DNA from: Prevotellaceae bacterium
Lineage (GTDB): Bacteria; Bacteroidota; Bacteroidia; Bacteroidales; UBA932
Assembly: GCA_031258195.1 (NCBI GenBank)
Contig: JAIRNF010000018.1
Coordinates: 1-64,000, forward strand
Direction: 5' to 3'
Length of the DNA stretch: 64,000 bases
Shown here in pieces: positions 34,750-43,885 of the stretch. Numbering within the stretch: the first letter of the stretch is position 1; every line of letters begins with the position of its first letter. The notes beneath the pieces are model-generated. The model was not told the origin of the DNA and searched no databases. It saw nothing but the letters and a program-made list of their open reading frames with translations. The translations under genes and the position numbers were made by a program.

Positions 34750-36363
34750 ATGGATACATTACTATTGTTAGGAAACGAAGCTATTGCTCAAGGAGCCATT
34801 GATGGCGGTCTTTCAGGATGTTATGCTTATCCCGGAACACCATCGACAGAGCTGATGGAGTATATTCAGCATAATAAAGAAGCTGCTGAGAAAAGCATTC
34901 ATAGAGTTTGGTCGTCAAACGAAAAAACGGCGATGGAAGGTGCTATGGGCATGTCTTATGCGGGTAAACGTGCTATAGTTGCTTTTAAACACGTGGGGTT
35001 AAATGTTGCCGCCGATGCATTTATGAATGCGTCTATTACCGGAGTAAACGGAGGCGTCGTAGTGCTTTCTGCCGACGATCCTTCGATGCACTCTTCGCAA
35101 AACGAACAAGATTCCCGCATGTACGCTAAATTTGCTCTCCTCCCTGTTTTAGAGCCCAGTAGTCAGCAAGAAGCTTACGATATGGCTTATGCCGCTTTTG
35201 AGCTGTCTGAGAAGTTTGGTGTACCGATAGTAATGCGAATTACTACTCGTTTAGCGCATTCTCGCGCAGGTATTATTCGCGGGCAGACAAAACCTCAAAA
35301 CAAACTTCATTTACCGGTCGAGGCAAAGAAGTTTATACTCCTTCCGGCTATCGCACGGGCAAGCTACCATCAGCTGGTGGAAAAACAAAGCAACTTCGAA
35401 AAAGATTCGGAGAACTCACCTTTCAACGCATACATTGATGGTAATGATAAGAAACTGGGAATCATTGCATCTGGTATAGGTTTTAACTACGTAATGGAGT
35501 GCTATCCCGACCGTAAAAACCCGCATCCTGTTGTTAAGGTTACCCAATACCCTATTCCCCGTAAGCAAGTTGAAAAGCTATACAACGAGTGCGACGAGAT
35601 ATTGGTTGTAGAAGAAGGTTATCCTATCATTGAAGAAATGATGAAAGGATACACCAATACAACTAAGCCAATACACGGGCGCTTAGATGGTTGGCTACCA
35701 AGAGAAGGCGAACTTACGCCCGTTGCTCTTTATAAAGCATTAGGAGTGCCAACTACAGAAGCGCTTACAATACCGCAAATTGTGCAGCCTCGCCCGCCGC
35801 AGCTTTGCCAAGGTTGTAGCCATAGAGATGTTGCCGAAATGATTAACGGCGCTGTAGCCGTATATGGTAAAGGACGTGTGTTTGCTGACATTGGTTGCTA
35901 TACGCTAACCAAGATGCCTCCTTTTGATACGATTGATACGTGCTTGGATATGGGGGCTTCTATCACAATGGCTAAAGGTGCTGCCGATGCAGGTTTGGTT
36001 CCGGCAATAGCGCTTATAGGCGACTCTACTTTTACCCACTCAGGAATGACCGGTTTACTCGACGCAGTTATAGAAAACACTCCTATAACAGTTGTTATAT
36101 CCGACAACTATACTACAGGTATGACAGGGGGACAAGACTCTGCTGCAACAAACCGCTTGGTAAATATTTGTAGGGGGCTGGGAGTAGATTCCGATCATAT
36201 TAAGCTGATCAACCCCTTGAAGAAATTTGCTGAAGAGAACCTTAACATTATGAAGGAAGAAATGGCATATAACGGCGTATCGGTTATCATTGCTCAGCGC
36301 GAATGTATTCAAACGTTCCAACGCAGGGCTAAGGAAAAACGTAAAGAAAAAGCAGCAGAATAA
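34750..36363 (+). CDS. iorA: Indolepyruvate ferredoxin oxidoreductase alpha subunit
   Basis: IorA with IorB converts arylpyruvates from aromatic amino acids to aryl-acetyl-CoA, passing electrons to ferredoxin; the enzyme can run backwards. The 537-residue protein has the N-terminal PFOR-like domain (DGGLSGCYAYPGTPSTELMEY; SYAGKRAIVAFKHVGLNVAAD). The C-terminal thiamine-diphosphate domain carries QGCSHRD, the GD(S/T) motif as LIGDSTFTHSGMTGL, and SDNYTTGMTGGQ. It stops after AQRECIQTFQRR and lacks the C-terminal two-cluster ferredoxin domain (no CxxCxxCxxxC) present in archaeal IorA; Bacteroidota versions are often this short. It forms an operon with iorB, 24 bases downstream. Confidence 0.94.
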   Translation: MDTLLLLGNEAIAQGAIDGGLSGCYAYPGTPSTELMEYIQHNKEAAEKSIHRVWSSNEKTAMEGAMGMSYAGKRAIVAFKHVGLNVAADAFMNASITGVNGGVVVLSADDPSMHSSQNEQDSRMYAKFALLPVLEPSSQQEAYDMAYAAFELSEKFGVPIVMRITTRLAHSRAGIIRGQTKPQNKLHLPVEAKKFILLPAIARASYHQLVEKQSNFEKDSENSPFNAYIDGNDKKLGIIASGIGFNYVMECYPDRKNPHPVVKVTQYPIPRKQVEKLYNECDEILVVEEGYPIIEEMMKGYTNTTKPIHGRLDGWLPREGELTPVALYKALGVPTTEALTIPQIVQPRPPQLCQGCSHRDVAEMINGAVAVYGKGRVFADIGCYTLTKMPPFDTIDTCLDMGASITMAKGAADAGLVPAIALIGDSTFTHSGMTGLLDAVIENTPITVVISDNYTTGMTGGQDSAATNRLVNICRGLGVDSDHIKLINPLKKFAEENLNIMKEEMAYNGVSVIIAQRECIQTFQRRAKEKRKEKAAE

Positions 36364-36387
36364 TTGCAAATTGAAAAAGAGACTACC

Positions 36388-36966
36388 ATGAAAACAGATA
36401 TAATATTAGCCGGAGTTGGCGGACAGGGAATACTATCGATAGCTGCCGTTATAGGGCATGCTGCTCTTAGTAAGGGTTTATACATTAAGCAAGCCGAAGT
36501 GCATGGTATGAGCCAGCGCGGTGGCGATGTTCAGTCGCATCTACGTATATCCGATGCACCTATTGCGTCAGACCTAATTCCGCAGGGAGGTGCAGATATG
36601 ATTCTTTCGGTAGAGCCTATGGAAGCGTTACGCTACCTGCCCTACCTTTCGCCTAACGGATGGTTGATAACTAACACTACTCCGTTTATAAACATTAACG
36701 GCTATCCCGAGGTTGACACCTTAATGGCGGAAATCAAAAAGGTAAAGAACCACGTAGCCATTGATGCCGATACCATTGCTAAAGATCTGAGGATGCCAAA
36801 ATCATCAAACATTGTGATATTAGGTGCCGCATCTACACACCTCAGCAATATACCATACGAAGATTTTGAGTTGGGTATCCGCGAACTATTCGGACGTAAA
36901 GGAGAAGAGATTGTTAGCGCAAATCTTAAGGCACTAAAAGCCGGAAGAGAAGCCAAACAACAATAA
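36388..36966 (+). CDS. iorB: Indolepyruvate ferredoxin oxidoreductase beta subunit
   Basis: The 192-residue protein from ATG 36388 (MKTDIILAGVGGQGILSIAA) is the gamma-domain partner of IorA and supplies part of the CoA/electron-transfer interface. Key blocks are AGVGGQGILS and GMSQRGGDVQSHLRI. A TTG at 36364 in frame would lengthen it by 8 residues, but the ATG with a purine-rich leader (GAAAAAGAGACTACC) is better. The gap to iorA is 24 bases, and a strong terminator follows. Confidence 0.93.
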   Translation: MKTDIILAGVGGQGILSIAAVIGHAALSKGLYIKQAEVHGMSQRGGDVQSHLRISDAPIASDLIPQGGADMILSVEPMEALRYLPYLSPNGWLITNTTPFININGYPEVDTLMAEIKKVKNHVAIDADTIAKDLRMPKSSNIVILGAASTHLSNIPYEDFELGIRELFGRKGEEIVSANLKALKAGREAKQQ

Positions 36967-36982
36967 TCACTATAACCCTGAT

Positions 36983-37020
36983 AATAAAAGCCATCAATAA
37001 AAATATTGATGGCTTTTATT
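36983..37020 (+). terminator. Terminator of iorAB
   Basis: AATAAAAGCCATCAATA (36983-36999) pairs perfectly with TATTGATGGCTTTTATT (37004-37020) around a 4-base loop, 17 bases after the iorB stop. Confidence 0.9.
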
Positions 37021-37156
37021 ATTTATTTTCGTTATGTCGAACAATGTAGGACGTCTATTGTCTGACATTCTTAGTATATCGTAAACTTGATATCCGCTCT
37101 ACATAAAGTAGAAACAAATAGCATTAATAGCTCTCATATCTAGCTATAAATTCACA

Positions 37157-37942
37157 CTACTTTTTTTCTTTTGCCAGCTGTACTAAATAAGTAAAAATAG
37201 GTAGAAATTCGTCAGAGCCACGCGCTGTTGGTGCTTCGGGATGAAACTGAACACCAAACACCTTTTTATTCCCCTTCATTTCAATTCCTTCGACCACACC
37301 ATCGCTGGTACGTGCTGTCACGACAAATCCGGGGGCTACATCTTTTACCGCCTGATGATGAAAAGTATTGGTATATACCAATACTTTATTTAAAGTTGTA
37401 GCAAGAATTGAGCCTTTCTCAAGCTCTACCTTATGTGTACCATACCAGCTCGGCGCTTTTTGGTTATGCTTTATAACCCCTGTCTTTACCTGCGAAGGAA
37501 TATCCTGATAAAGCGTTCCGCCAAAGGCAACGTTCATCAGTTGATGTCCTCGACAAATACCTAGAAGCGGAATATCTCGTTCCACAGCAAGCCTTATCAT
37601 TTCAATGTCGAAGGCGTCTCTCTCTGGCACTATCTCGCCTTGCTGCGGGATAGGTTCTTCGTTGTAATATACCGGGTCAATATCTTCTCCGCCTGTCATA
37701 ATCAGCGCGTCAATGGTTTCAATCATACGCTTCATAGCTTCTTTATCTCCATTAATAGGCAGAACAACAGGAACACCTCCGGCACGTAATACCGCATTAG
37801 TATAGGTAGAGTTAACCTGTGTAGCGTTGTTAGTTCCGGTAAAAGTGCCGGAAATTCCGATAATAGGCCTTTTTACCTGCTGTGCTAATGCAACCGATAT
37901 CACAGCAAAAAATAAAGCCAAAAACATACATAATTTTTTCAT
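37157..37942 (-). CDS. Exported peptidase C26 / gamma-glutamyl hydrolase-like protein
   Basis: The 261-residue protein is a class I glutamine-amidotransferase-like hydrolase of the PuuD/C26 family, which cut gamma-glutamyl bonds. It has MTGGEDIDPVYYN at about 83-95, the nucleophile elbow LLGICRGHQLMNVAFGG with its cysteine, and the catalytic His-Glu in GVQFHPE. An N-terminal signal peptide (MKKLCMFLALFFAVISVALAQ) sends it to the periplasm, whereas PuuD is cytoplasmic. It may release glutamate from gamma-glutamyl peptides, which suits the neighbouring transporters and peptidases. It is followed (on the same strand upstream) by a lipoprotein gene. Confidence 0.9.
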   Translation of the reverse strand: MKKLCMFLALFFAVISVALAQQVKRPIIGISGTFTGTNNATQVNSTYTNAVLRAGGVPVVLPINGDKEAMKRMIETIDALIMTGGEDIDPVYYNEEPIPQQGEIVPERDAFDIEMIRLAVERDIPLLGICRGHQLMNVAFGGTLYQDIPSQVKTGVIKHNQKAPSWYGTHKVELEKGSILATTLNKVLVYTNTFHHQAVKDVAPGFVVTARTSDGVVEGIEMKGNKKVFGVQFHPEAPTARGSDEFLPIFTYLVQLAKEKK

Positions 37943-38116
37943 AGCAAGTTTATTTAGATTGGTTTAAGTTTTATTTTTTCGTCATTTCTAACAATTTTGC
38001 CGACATGCTTATTTCTTTACTATTCTGCTTTGTTTATCCGTTCGGCACTGCCTGTTTTAGTGCTTTTTACATAGGTTACTTTGTTTATTTAAGCAAGAAA
38101 TTAAGCAGCTTGAATA

Positions 38117-38662
38117 TTAAAATGGATTTATTTTAACGCAGCTTTCAAAGCCAGAAAACGCTTTCCATTTTCCGTCAATCCGGAGCAGCTCTCCAAGCTT
38201 AAACTCAATTGTGTCTTGGCTCATGCTAGATACACAAAGACCATACGGCTCTGCGAACAGAATATTTGGAAATCCTTCGCCTTTGAAGCTATCGGGAGTA
38301 CTATCGTCATCAACCCCAATAAACCTCAAATCGCTTAGCACTCCTCTCATTTCAAGAGTTAATGCGTATTGATACAGGCTATTAGAAAGCCGAACTACGG
38401 CATTGCTTAGTACTTCGGGATGCTCTTCCAGTCCCTCAGGAAACCCTCTGTGGCTGAATTTTTCATCTTTCATATACCTGATGGTCTGCCCATCCGGTAA
38501 AATCTTTAAAACGAACTCTTCAATTTTTTTAAGGTCTTTCGACTTCATTGCTTCTACGCTGGCTTTGTATAAGTCATCAATATTGCTGTAGCTAACAGAT
38601 TCGCTACAAGAGACAAACAGAAAACCAACTGCCATTAATAACAAAATCAGTAATTTCTTCAT
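38117..38662 (-). CDS. Lipoprotein of unknown function
   Basis: Starting at ATG 38662 the product has 181 residues; ten more codons upstream are open, but the signal peptide starts here. MKKLLILLLMAVGFLFVSC ends in a lipobox with the lipid-bearing cysteine (FVSC). The mature part is a single alpha/beta domain with NTF2-like features (SNIDDLYKASVEAMKSKDLK near the start, a Trp-rich end KWKAFSGFESC). I cannot assign a function. It stands alone between the C26 hydrolase and the M28 peptidase, both minus strand, with a perfect hairpin repeat on its upstream side. Confidence 0.8.
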   Translation of the reverse strand: MKKLLILLLMAVGFLFVSCSESVSYSNIDDLYKASVEAMKSKDLKKIEEFVLKILPDGQTIRYMKDEKFSHRGFPEGLEEHPEVLSNAVVRLSNSLYQYALTLEMRGVLSDLRFIGVDDDSTPDSFKGEGFPNILFAEPYGLCVSSMSQDTIEFKLGELLRIDGKWKAFSGFESCVKINPF

Positions 38663-38741
38663 TTTAAAACTATATTTCAATTTTAACGACATAAACTTAG
38701 AAAAAATACTTTTTAAAGCAATAAGCCTGTAGTATTAAATT

Positions 38742-38815
38742 TGCATGTCATTCCGAACAAAGTGAGGAATCTGCTAAAAGTAACAGATTCCTCACTTTGT
38801 TCGGAATGACATGCA
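38742..38815. repeat. Interspersed hairpin repeat, copy 2 (perfect 32-bp arms)
   Basis: Arms at 38742-38773 and 38784-38815 are perfectly complementary (core GTCATTCCGAACAAAGTGAG) with a 10-base loop. It lies 10 bases after the stop of the M28 peptidase gene (38826), so it can also serve as its terminator. Confidence 0.95.
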
Positions 38816-38825
38816 GTACAGCTAG

Positions 38826-40412
38826 CTACTTCTTTTTCTTGGTATTTTTAGCCTTTGCGGATTGCTCTTCGAGATAAGCGCCTTCGCGGGATAGCTGGTG
38901 GTCGAGGTTCGCGACTCCTAGGGCTGTTATGGCAATACATGTTGCAGTATGCTCCTGATATTTGGGCGGGTTTTTTGTGTATAAATCACGCTCCGTATGC
39001 CAAATCTCCCCATAGCTGAAATCGTAGCCTTTAATGTCTTGTGTTGTGAAGTTAAAGATGGGCACACCTTCTACTGCAAACACAGAACCATCATGGCTGG
39101 AAGGTACTTTTGGACGGCGGTTAGGTCGTTCCTGCTTCTTTACCTCGAACGGGTAATCGGGGTTAATACACTTTAAAGGCTCGCATATTTTCACAAAATC
39201 GTCGTACATGGCAGGGGGAACAGCGATGCCAACCGGAGGTGTTGGTCCGCCGTCGCGGTTAAACAGGTTAGATATTTTGGGCAGCATGTCGGCATGGGTT
39301 TTAGCAAACGATTTTGCACCGAGCAACCCAAATTCTTCGGCTGCAAAAGCTACAAACAAAATAGTACGCTTAGGCTTTGCCCCTGCTACAGACAGCATAC
39401 GGGCTGCTTCCATCATCGGTCCAATACCGGTACCGCAATCTACACCGCCTGTTGCGACGTCATACGAGTCTAAGTGTCCGCTAACAATAACATATTCATC
39501 CGGATACTCGCTTCCATTAATGGATGCTACAATGTTATGATATTTTATTGGTCCTATGCGAAAGTGGTTTCTTATATCAAACTCCAGCAAAAACTCTCTG
39601 CGTTCCTTTACCATCTGCTCGATAATTGCAAACTGATGCTCGTCTAGCTTAATATCGGGCTGCTCGGGGAGGTTATCAAAATGCATTGCCTCAATATCCA
39701 TCATTTTACGGTCGTATAATGCTGTAATAGGTACAGCCGACGATTGTATGAACCCCAAGGCTCCTGCTTCGCACATTTCGTTGTAATACAGACCGGGAAA
39801 CTCTTTATAGGGCTTCATTTCGTTCTTTTCGCCGTTTGTCCAATTTCTACGAGCCAACTCTCTGTTTTCTTGCGCAATCTTTTCGTTCTCTGCTTTAATT
39901 TCAGCTCTTATAGAATCTGCCGTGGGCGTACGATCTATGGGATAACCGATATTTTTACCCGAGATCAACACCCATGCCCCTTTCAGCTTACCTTTTATTC
40001 GGTTGAACTCATCTTGCGTTTTAGGCTCAATCAACACATGCCCTCTTTGTAGCCCTTTGGTACCCGATGTATATGATGGTGTGGCAAAGTGCAGTATCAT
40101 GCCATTATCACTAAGCATTCGCCCAAACCACGGACCACGGTTAAAACCTACCGGCACGCTGCCGGCTTCTTCTATGCTAACCTCCAGTCCCCAACTCTCA
40201 AACTCGCGGATAACCCATTTAGAGGCATCTTCGAATGCGGGAGAACCCACCGGGCGACCACCAAAGCGATTGGTTAGGATATCTAAATGGCGCATTACCC
40301 TATTATCGGTTCTGTTTATCTCTATAATTTTATCAATAACAGCATCTTGCGCAAAAGATATCTGATTTACGACACAGATATGTATAAACAGTAGGAATAC
40401 TATTTTTTTCAT
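38826..40412 (-). CDS. Exported M28-family metallopeptidase
   Basis: This 528-residue zinc peptidase carries a signal peptide (MKKIVFLLFIHICVVNQISFAQ). The M28 catalytic core starts near 290 with SGHLDSYD (His313, Asp315), the bridging Asp in GGVDCGTGIG (Asp325), and the general-base pair in FAAEEFGLLG (Glu359-Glu360). A further metal-binding histidine near the end is in IWHTERD. Residues 100-230 form the PA-type insert typical of carboxypeptidase Q-like members. It would act outside the inner membrane as an aminopeptidase or carboxypeptidase. The C-terminal end is Lys-rich (KAKNTKKKK). Confidence 0.93.
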   Translation of the reverse strand: MKKIVFLLFIHICVVNQISFAQDAVIDKIIEINRTDNRVMRHLDILTNRFGGRPVGSPAFEDASKWVIREFESWGLEVSIEEAGSVPVGFNRGPWFGRMLSDNGMILHFATPSYTSGTKGLQRGHVLIEPKTQDEFNRIKGKLKGAWVLISGKNIGYPIDRTPTADSIRAEIKAENEKIAQENRELARRNWTNGEKNEMKPYKEFPGLYYNEMCEAGALGFIQSSAVPITALYDRKMMDIEAMHFDNLPEQPDIKLDEHQFAIIEQMVKERREFLLEFDIRNHFRIGPIKYHNIVASINGSEYPDEYVIVSGHLDSYDVATGGVDCGTGIGPMMEAARMLSVAGAKPKRTILFVAFAAEEFGLLGAKSFAKTHADMLPKISNLFNRDGGPTPPVGIAVPPAMYDDFVKICEPLKCINPDYPFEVKKQERPNRRPKVPSSHDGSVFAVEGVPIFNFTTQDIKGYDFSYGEIWHTERDLYTKNPPKYQEHTATCIAITALGVANLDHQLSREGAYLEEQSAKAKNTKKKK

Positions 40413-40996
40413 GAATGGTTAGATTTTGGGTTGGTTTTATACAAAGGAAGCGATAGTTTTAAATGCAAACAAACTTTTAACAACCACTTTTGTTTCGGTT
40501 TTAGACACCAGCTAAATGGAACAAGCTAAACGTATATTTTGAAATATTTTTCAACAAATACCAACGATACATTTGTGGACAAAATGACATTTTTTAAGAA
40601 TAAATGTTCTTGTGATAAAAAATTAATTGGAGAAGTAAAAGGGCTAATTTGCTGTATGCTTAACCGATTTAAAAGCTATGCGCTTATTACACTATTTAGC
40701 TTACATTTGTACATGAATCAACATTTTACAAAATATATAACTTTATTGTTATCATTAAAAACGCAAATGTTGTTTATATAAATAATACGCTGATTAAATG
40801 TTAGTTACAATAATAGTATCTTTGCGTTTTTAATAATCTGAAAAAGATAGGCTTTAAGGCATACTAAAAGAAAAAAGAAAGCTACTATTAGACTTTACTG
40901 CTGTTGATAACTATGCGCCAAATTGTCATACACATATCTTCAACAAAGAATTTCTTGGCGCATCTTTTAATCTATATTTGTAAACAAATAAACCTA
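40413..40996. promoter_or_regulatory. Upstream region of the first symporter with -7 element at 40973-40980
   Basis: No gene is convincing in this 584-base AT-rich gap; an 80-codon frame at 40539-40781 has no family features. TATATTTG at 40973-40980 fits the -7 consensus, 16 bases before the ATG at 40997. It lies inside the longer frame that begins at 40904, which argues against that upstream start. TACATTTG also occurs near 40567 and 40706. Confidence 0.5.
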
Positions 40997-42175
40997 ATGA
41001 AGCTACCTAAATTACCCTTACTTGTAAAAGTTGTAATAGCTATTGCCCTGGGATTGCTCTTCGGTCTATTTTTTCCCGAATGGTTAACCCGCATATTTGC
41101 CACCTTTAACAGCATATTCGCCTCGTTTCTAAAGTTTTGCGTACCCTTAATTATTCTAGGGTTAGTTGCCCCCGGTATAGCCGATCTGGGTAAAAGTGCG
41201 GGCAAGTTGCTCTTAGCTACGGTTGCAATTGCCTATGGATCAACTCTATTTTCGGGATACATGACCTACTTCTCGGCTACTACTATATATCCGATGATTA
41301 ATATTGGAGCTGGAGCTACTACAGTCGAAGCTACCAGCCTTGGCGGAAGCTTGCTTGCGCCGTATTTTACAATAGCCATTCCTCCTTTATTTGATGTAAT
41401 GACAGCCCTCGTTTTGGCTTTTATGCTCGGACTAGGGGTATCTGCCATAAAAGGCGGAAGAGTAACTATGAAATCTTTTCTAGTAGATTTAAAAGGGGTT
41501 GTTGAGCTAACCATTTCTAAAGTAATTATCCCCCTACTACCCTGGCATATATTCGGTATATTTCTGAATATGAGTACGTCTGGAATTGCATCAAACGTTA
41601 TTTCTATTTTTGGCAAAGTACTTATTGTAATTGTAGTACTACATATTATCCTGCTGCTGATCCAATTCTTTACAGCAGGTGGAATTGCCAAGAAAAATCC
41701 GCTTAAAGCACTATGGACTATGCTTCCGGCATATGCTACAGCATTAGGAACGGCTTCGTCGGCAGCAACCATTCCGGTTACACTACGGCAGGCTAGGAAA
41801 AACGTGGTAAACGAAGATATCGCCGATTTCTGTATTCCCCTTTGTGCAACCATACACTTAGCAGGCAGTACGCTTAAGATAACAGCAATAACGCTAGCCA
41901 TTTGTATTATTAATGGCTATCCGTTCGATTTAAGCGTATATAGCGGATTTATACTGATGCTCGGCGTAATTATGGTTGCGGCCCCCGGCGTACCGGGCGG
42001 AACGGTAATGGCATCAATGGGCATTATGCAGTCTATGCTTGGCTTTACAGATGCCGATATTGCCCTGATGATCGCCATAGATCTAGCAATAGATAACGTT
42101 GCTACCGCATGTAACGTAACGGGCGATGGCGCCATAGCCTTAGTACTAAATAAGCTATACAATAAAAAAGGGTAA
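40997..42175 (+). CDS. Dicarboxylate/amino-acid:cation symporter (DAACS), first paralogue
   Basis: DAACS proteins take up glutamate, aspartate or C4-dicarboxylates with Na+ or H+. From ATG 40997 the protein has 392 residues and eight hydrophobic segments plus two re-entrant loops. The signature hairpin TALGTASSAATIPVT (serine-rich motif) and the late GVPGGTVMASMG and NVTGDGAIAL blocks are intact. Thirty-one extra upstream codons are open, but a promoter element lies within them, so they are probably untranslated. A close paralogue follows in tandem after 292 bases. Confidence 0.94.
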   Translation: MKLPKLPLLVKVVIAIALGLLFGLFFPEWLTRIFATFNSIFASFLKFCVPLIILGLVAPGIADLGKSAGKLLLATVAIAYGSTLFSGYMTYFSATTIYPMINIGAGATTVEATSLGGSLLAPYFTIAIPPLFDVMTALVLAFMLGLGVSAIKGGRVTMKSFLVDLKGVVELTISKVIIPLLPWHIFGIFLNMSTSGIASNVISIFGKVLIVIVVLHIILLLIQFFTAGGIAKKNPLKALWTMLPAYATALGTASSAATIPVTLRQARKNVVNEDIADFCIPLCATIHLAGSTLKITAITLAICIINGYPFDLSVYSGFILMLGVIMVAAPGVPGGTVMASMGIMQSMLGFTDADIALMIAIDLAIDNVATACNVTGDGAIALVLNKLYNKKG

Positions 42176-42300
42176 AGCTACAGCTGTAGCACCATCAATA
42201 TCAGCATATAGCTAAAAAGATATCGCGTTATTTACCAGACAATACGAGGTTGTTTATCTATTAGCAGCCTAACATTAAGCCTAATACATAAAAACATGTG

Positions 42301-42388
42301 TATCTTTGTATATAGCTCTTAGTGTACGTCATATCGACCAGGGGGAGACAGCTGCTGATTGGGAGGTGTCTCCCTCCGGTCGACATGA
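42301..42388 (+). repeat. Interspersed hairpin repeat, copy 3, behind a -7 element
   Basis: TATCTTTG at 42301-42308 matches the -7 consensus. Just after it, arms at 42328-42350 (GTCATATCGACCAGGGGGAG) and 42367-42388 form an imperfect hairpin of the same family. If the promoter is used, the hairpin lies in the 5' leader of the second symporter. The rest of 42176-42467 holds no gene. Confidence 0.65.
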
Positions 42389-42467
42389 GATGGAAGCTGA
42401 ACATAGAACTATAGCTAAGTAAAAAAGGTAAACTTTTTGTTTTACGTTAAATTTATAACAACGAGAG

Positions 42468-43658
42468 ATGAAGCTACCAAAACTTCCGTTACTCCTAAAA
42501 ATAGCTATTGCAATTGCGTTGGGGTTAGCTTTAGGCTACGTTTTCCCTGAATGGCTATCGCGTATTTTTGTAACGTTTAACAGCATATTCTCGGCGTTTC
42601 TTGGGTTCTGTATCCCGCTTATTATACTCGGACTGGTAGCGCCGGGCATTGCCGATCTGGGTAAAAATGCCGGTAAGCTGCTGTTGATAACCGTTGTCAT
42701 AGCCTATGGATCGACATTATTTTCGGGCTTTATGACCTACTTCTCTTCAACGGCAGTATTTCCGTTAATGGATATTGGCGTTGGGGGTAAGGATGTTATT
42801 AACCCCGAACAGGGTATGCTGGCTCCTTACTTTACGATTGGCATACCCCCGCTATTTGATGTAATGACAGCCTTAGTACTTGCTTTTATGCTGGGTTTAG
42901 GCGTTTCGGCTATTAAAAGTGGTGGAGCAACTATGAAATCGTTTCTCGGCGACCTAAAAGGGGTGGTAGAGCTTACGATTGGTAAAGTAATTATACCTCT
43001 CCTACCGCTGCATATATTTGGCATCTTCCTAAATATGAGTACATCAGGAACGGCATTTAGTATTATAGCAACTTTCGGTAAGGTTATCTGCGTAATATTT
43101 GCTCTACACATTCTACTGCTGTTAATTCAGTATTTTACTGCAGGTGCCATTGTAAAGCGAAATCCATTTAAGCTGTTAGGAACAATGCTCCCTGCTTATG
43201 CTACCGCATTAGGTACCTCGTCGTCGGCAGCAACCATACCGGTTACGTTAAAGCAAGTTATAAAGAACGGCGTGGACGAGGATATAGCAGATTTTTGTAT
43301 TCCGCTATGCGCAACTATTCACCTAGCAGGAAGCACCCTAAAGATTACGGCTATGGCTTTAGCCGTTTGCTTTATCAACGGATATCAACATGATATACTA
43401 ACTTTTGCAGGGTTTGTCTTAATGTTAGGTGTAGTTATGGTTGCGGCTCCCGGAGTTCCCGGCGGCGCTATTATGGCTGCCGTTGCACCCCTACAATCGC
43501 TGCTTGGTTTCGGTGAAGCAGACATCGCTTTGATGATAACCGTTTATGTTGCCATAGACAGCTTCGGTACAGCTTGTAACGTTACCGGAGACGGCGCTAT
43601 TGCGCTGGTGGTAAATAGAATATATAAAAAACCGAAGACTAAAGAAGTGATAAGTTAA
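42468..43658 (+). CDS. Dicarboxylate/amino-acid:cation symporter (DAACS), second paralogue
   Basis: The 396-residue protein matches the first symporter almost throughout (PKLPLLLKIAIAIALGLALG; TALGTSSSAATIPVT; APGVPGGAIMAAV; CNVTGDGAIALV). The two differ mainly in the loop at about 100-115 and at the C-terminus. A recent tandem duplication is the simplest explanation. Differences at substrate-loop positions (for example GTASSAAT versus GTSSSAAT, and NVATACN versus SFGTACN) may mean different substrates. A hairpin repeat lies on both sides of the gene. Confidence 0.94.
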   Translation: MKLPKLPLLLKIAIAIALGLALGYVFPEWLSRIFVTFNSIFSAFLGFCIPLIILGLVAPGIADLGKNAGKLLLITVVIAYGSTLFSGFMTYFSSTAVFPLMDIGVGGKDVINPEQGMLAPYFTIGIPPLFDVMTALVLAFMLGLGVSAIKSGGATMKSFLGDLKGVVELTIGKVIIPLLPLHIFGIFLNMSTSGTAFSIIATFGKVICVIFALHILLLLIQYFTAGAIVKRNPFKLLGTMLPAYATALGTSSSAATIPVTLKQVIKNGVDEDIADFCIPLCATIHLAGSTLKITAMALAVCFINGYQHDILTFAGFVLMLGVVMVAAPGVPGGAIMAAVAPLQSLLGFGEADIALMITVYVAIDSFGTACNVTGDGAIALVVNRIYKKPKTKEVIS

Positions 43659-43694
43659 TCGCTTTTAAACAGCTACCCATAAGCGATATATAAC

Positions 43695-43760
43695 GTCATT
43701 TCGAACGAAGTGAGAAATCTGCTGCTTGTTCTGTAGATTTCTCACTTCGTTCGAAATGAC
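43695..43760. repeat. Interspersed hairpin repeat, copy 4
   Basis: Perfect 26-bp arms at 43695-43720 and 43735-43760 (GTCATTTCGAACGAAGTGAG and complement) enclose 14 bases. It follows the second symporter by 36 bases and may act as its terminator. Confidence 0.95.
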
Positions 43761-43885
43761 TAGAGTGCAATACATTTATAATTATTTTATAGGCTTAGCT
43801 AGAAGAAAGAGAATGTGTAGATTCTCTTTTTTACTACCTTTATAATTCCTATTTGCATTATACCTAATTCTAAAACAGTATAACC

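Noticed and set aside
40539..40781. An 80-residue gene upstream of the first symporter
   Set aside because: It has no ribosome site, recognisable domain or plausible neighbour, and the composition is that of AT-rich spacer.
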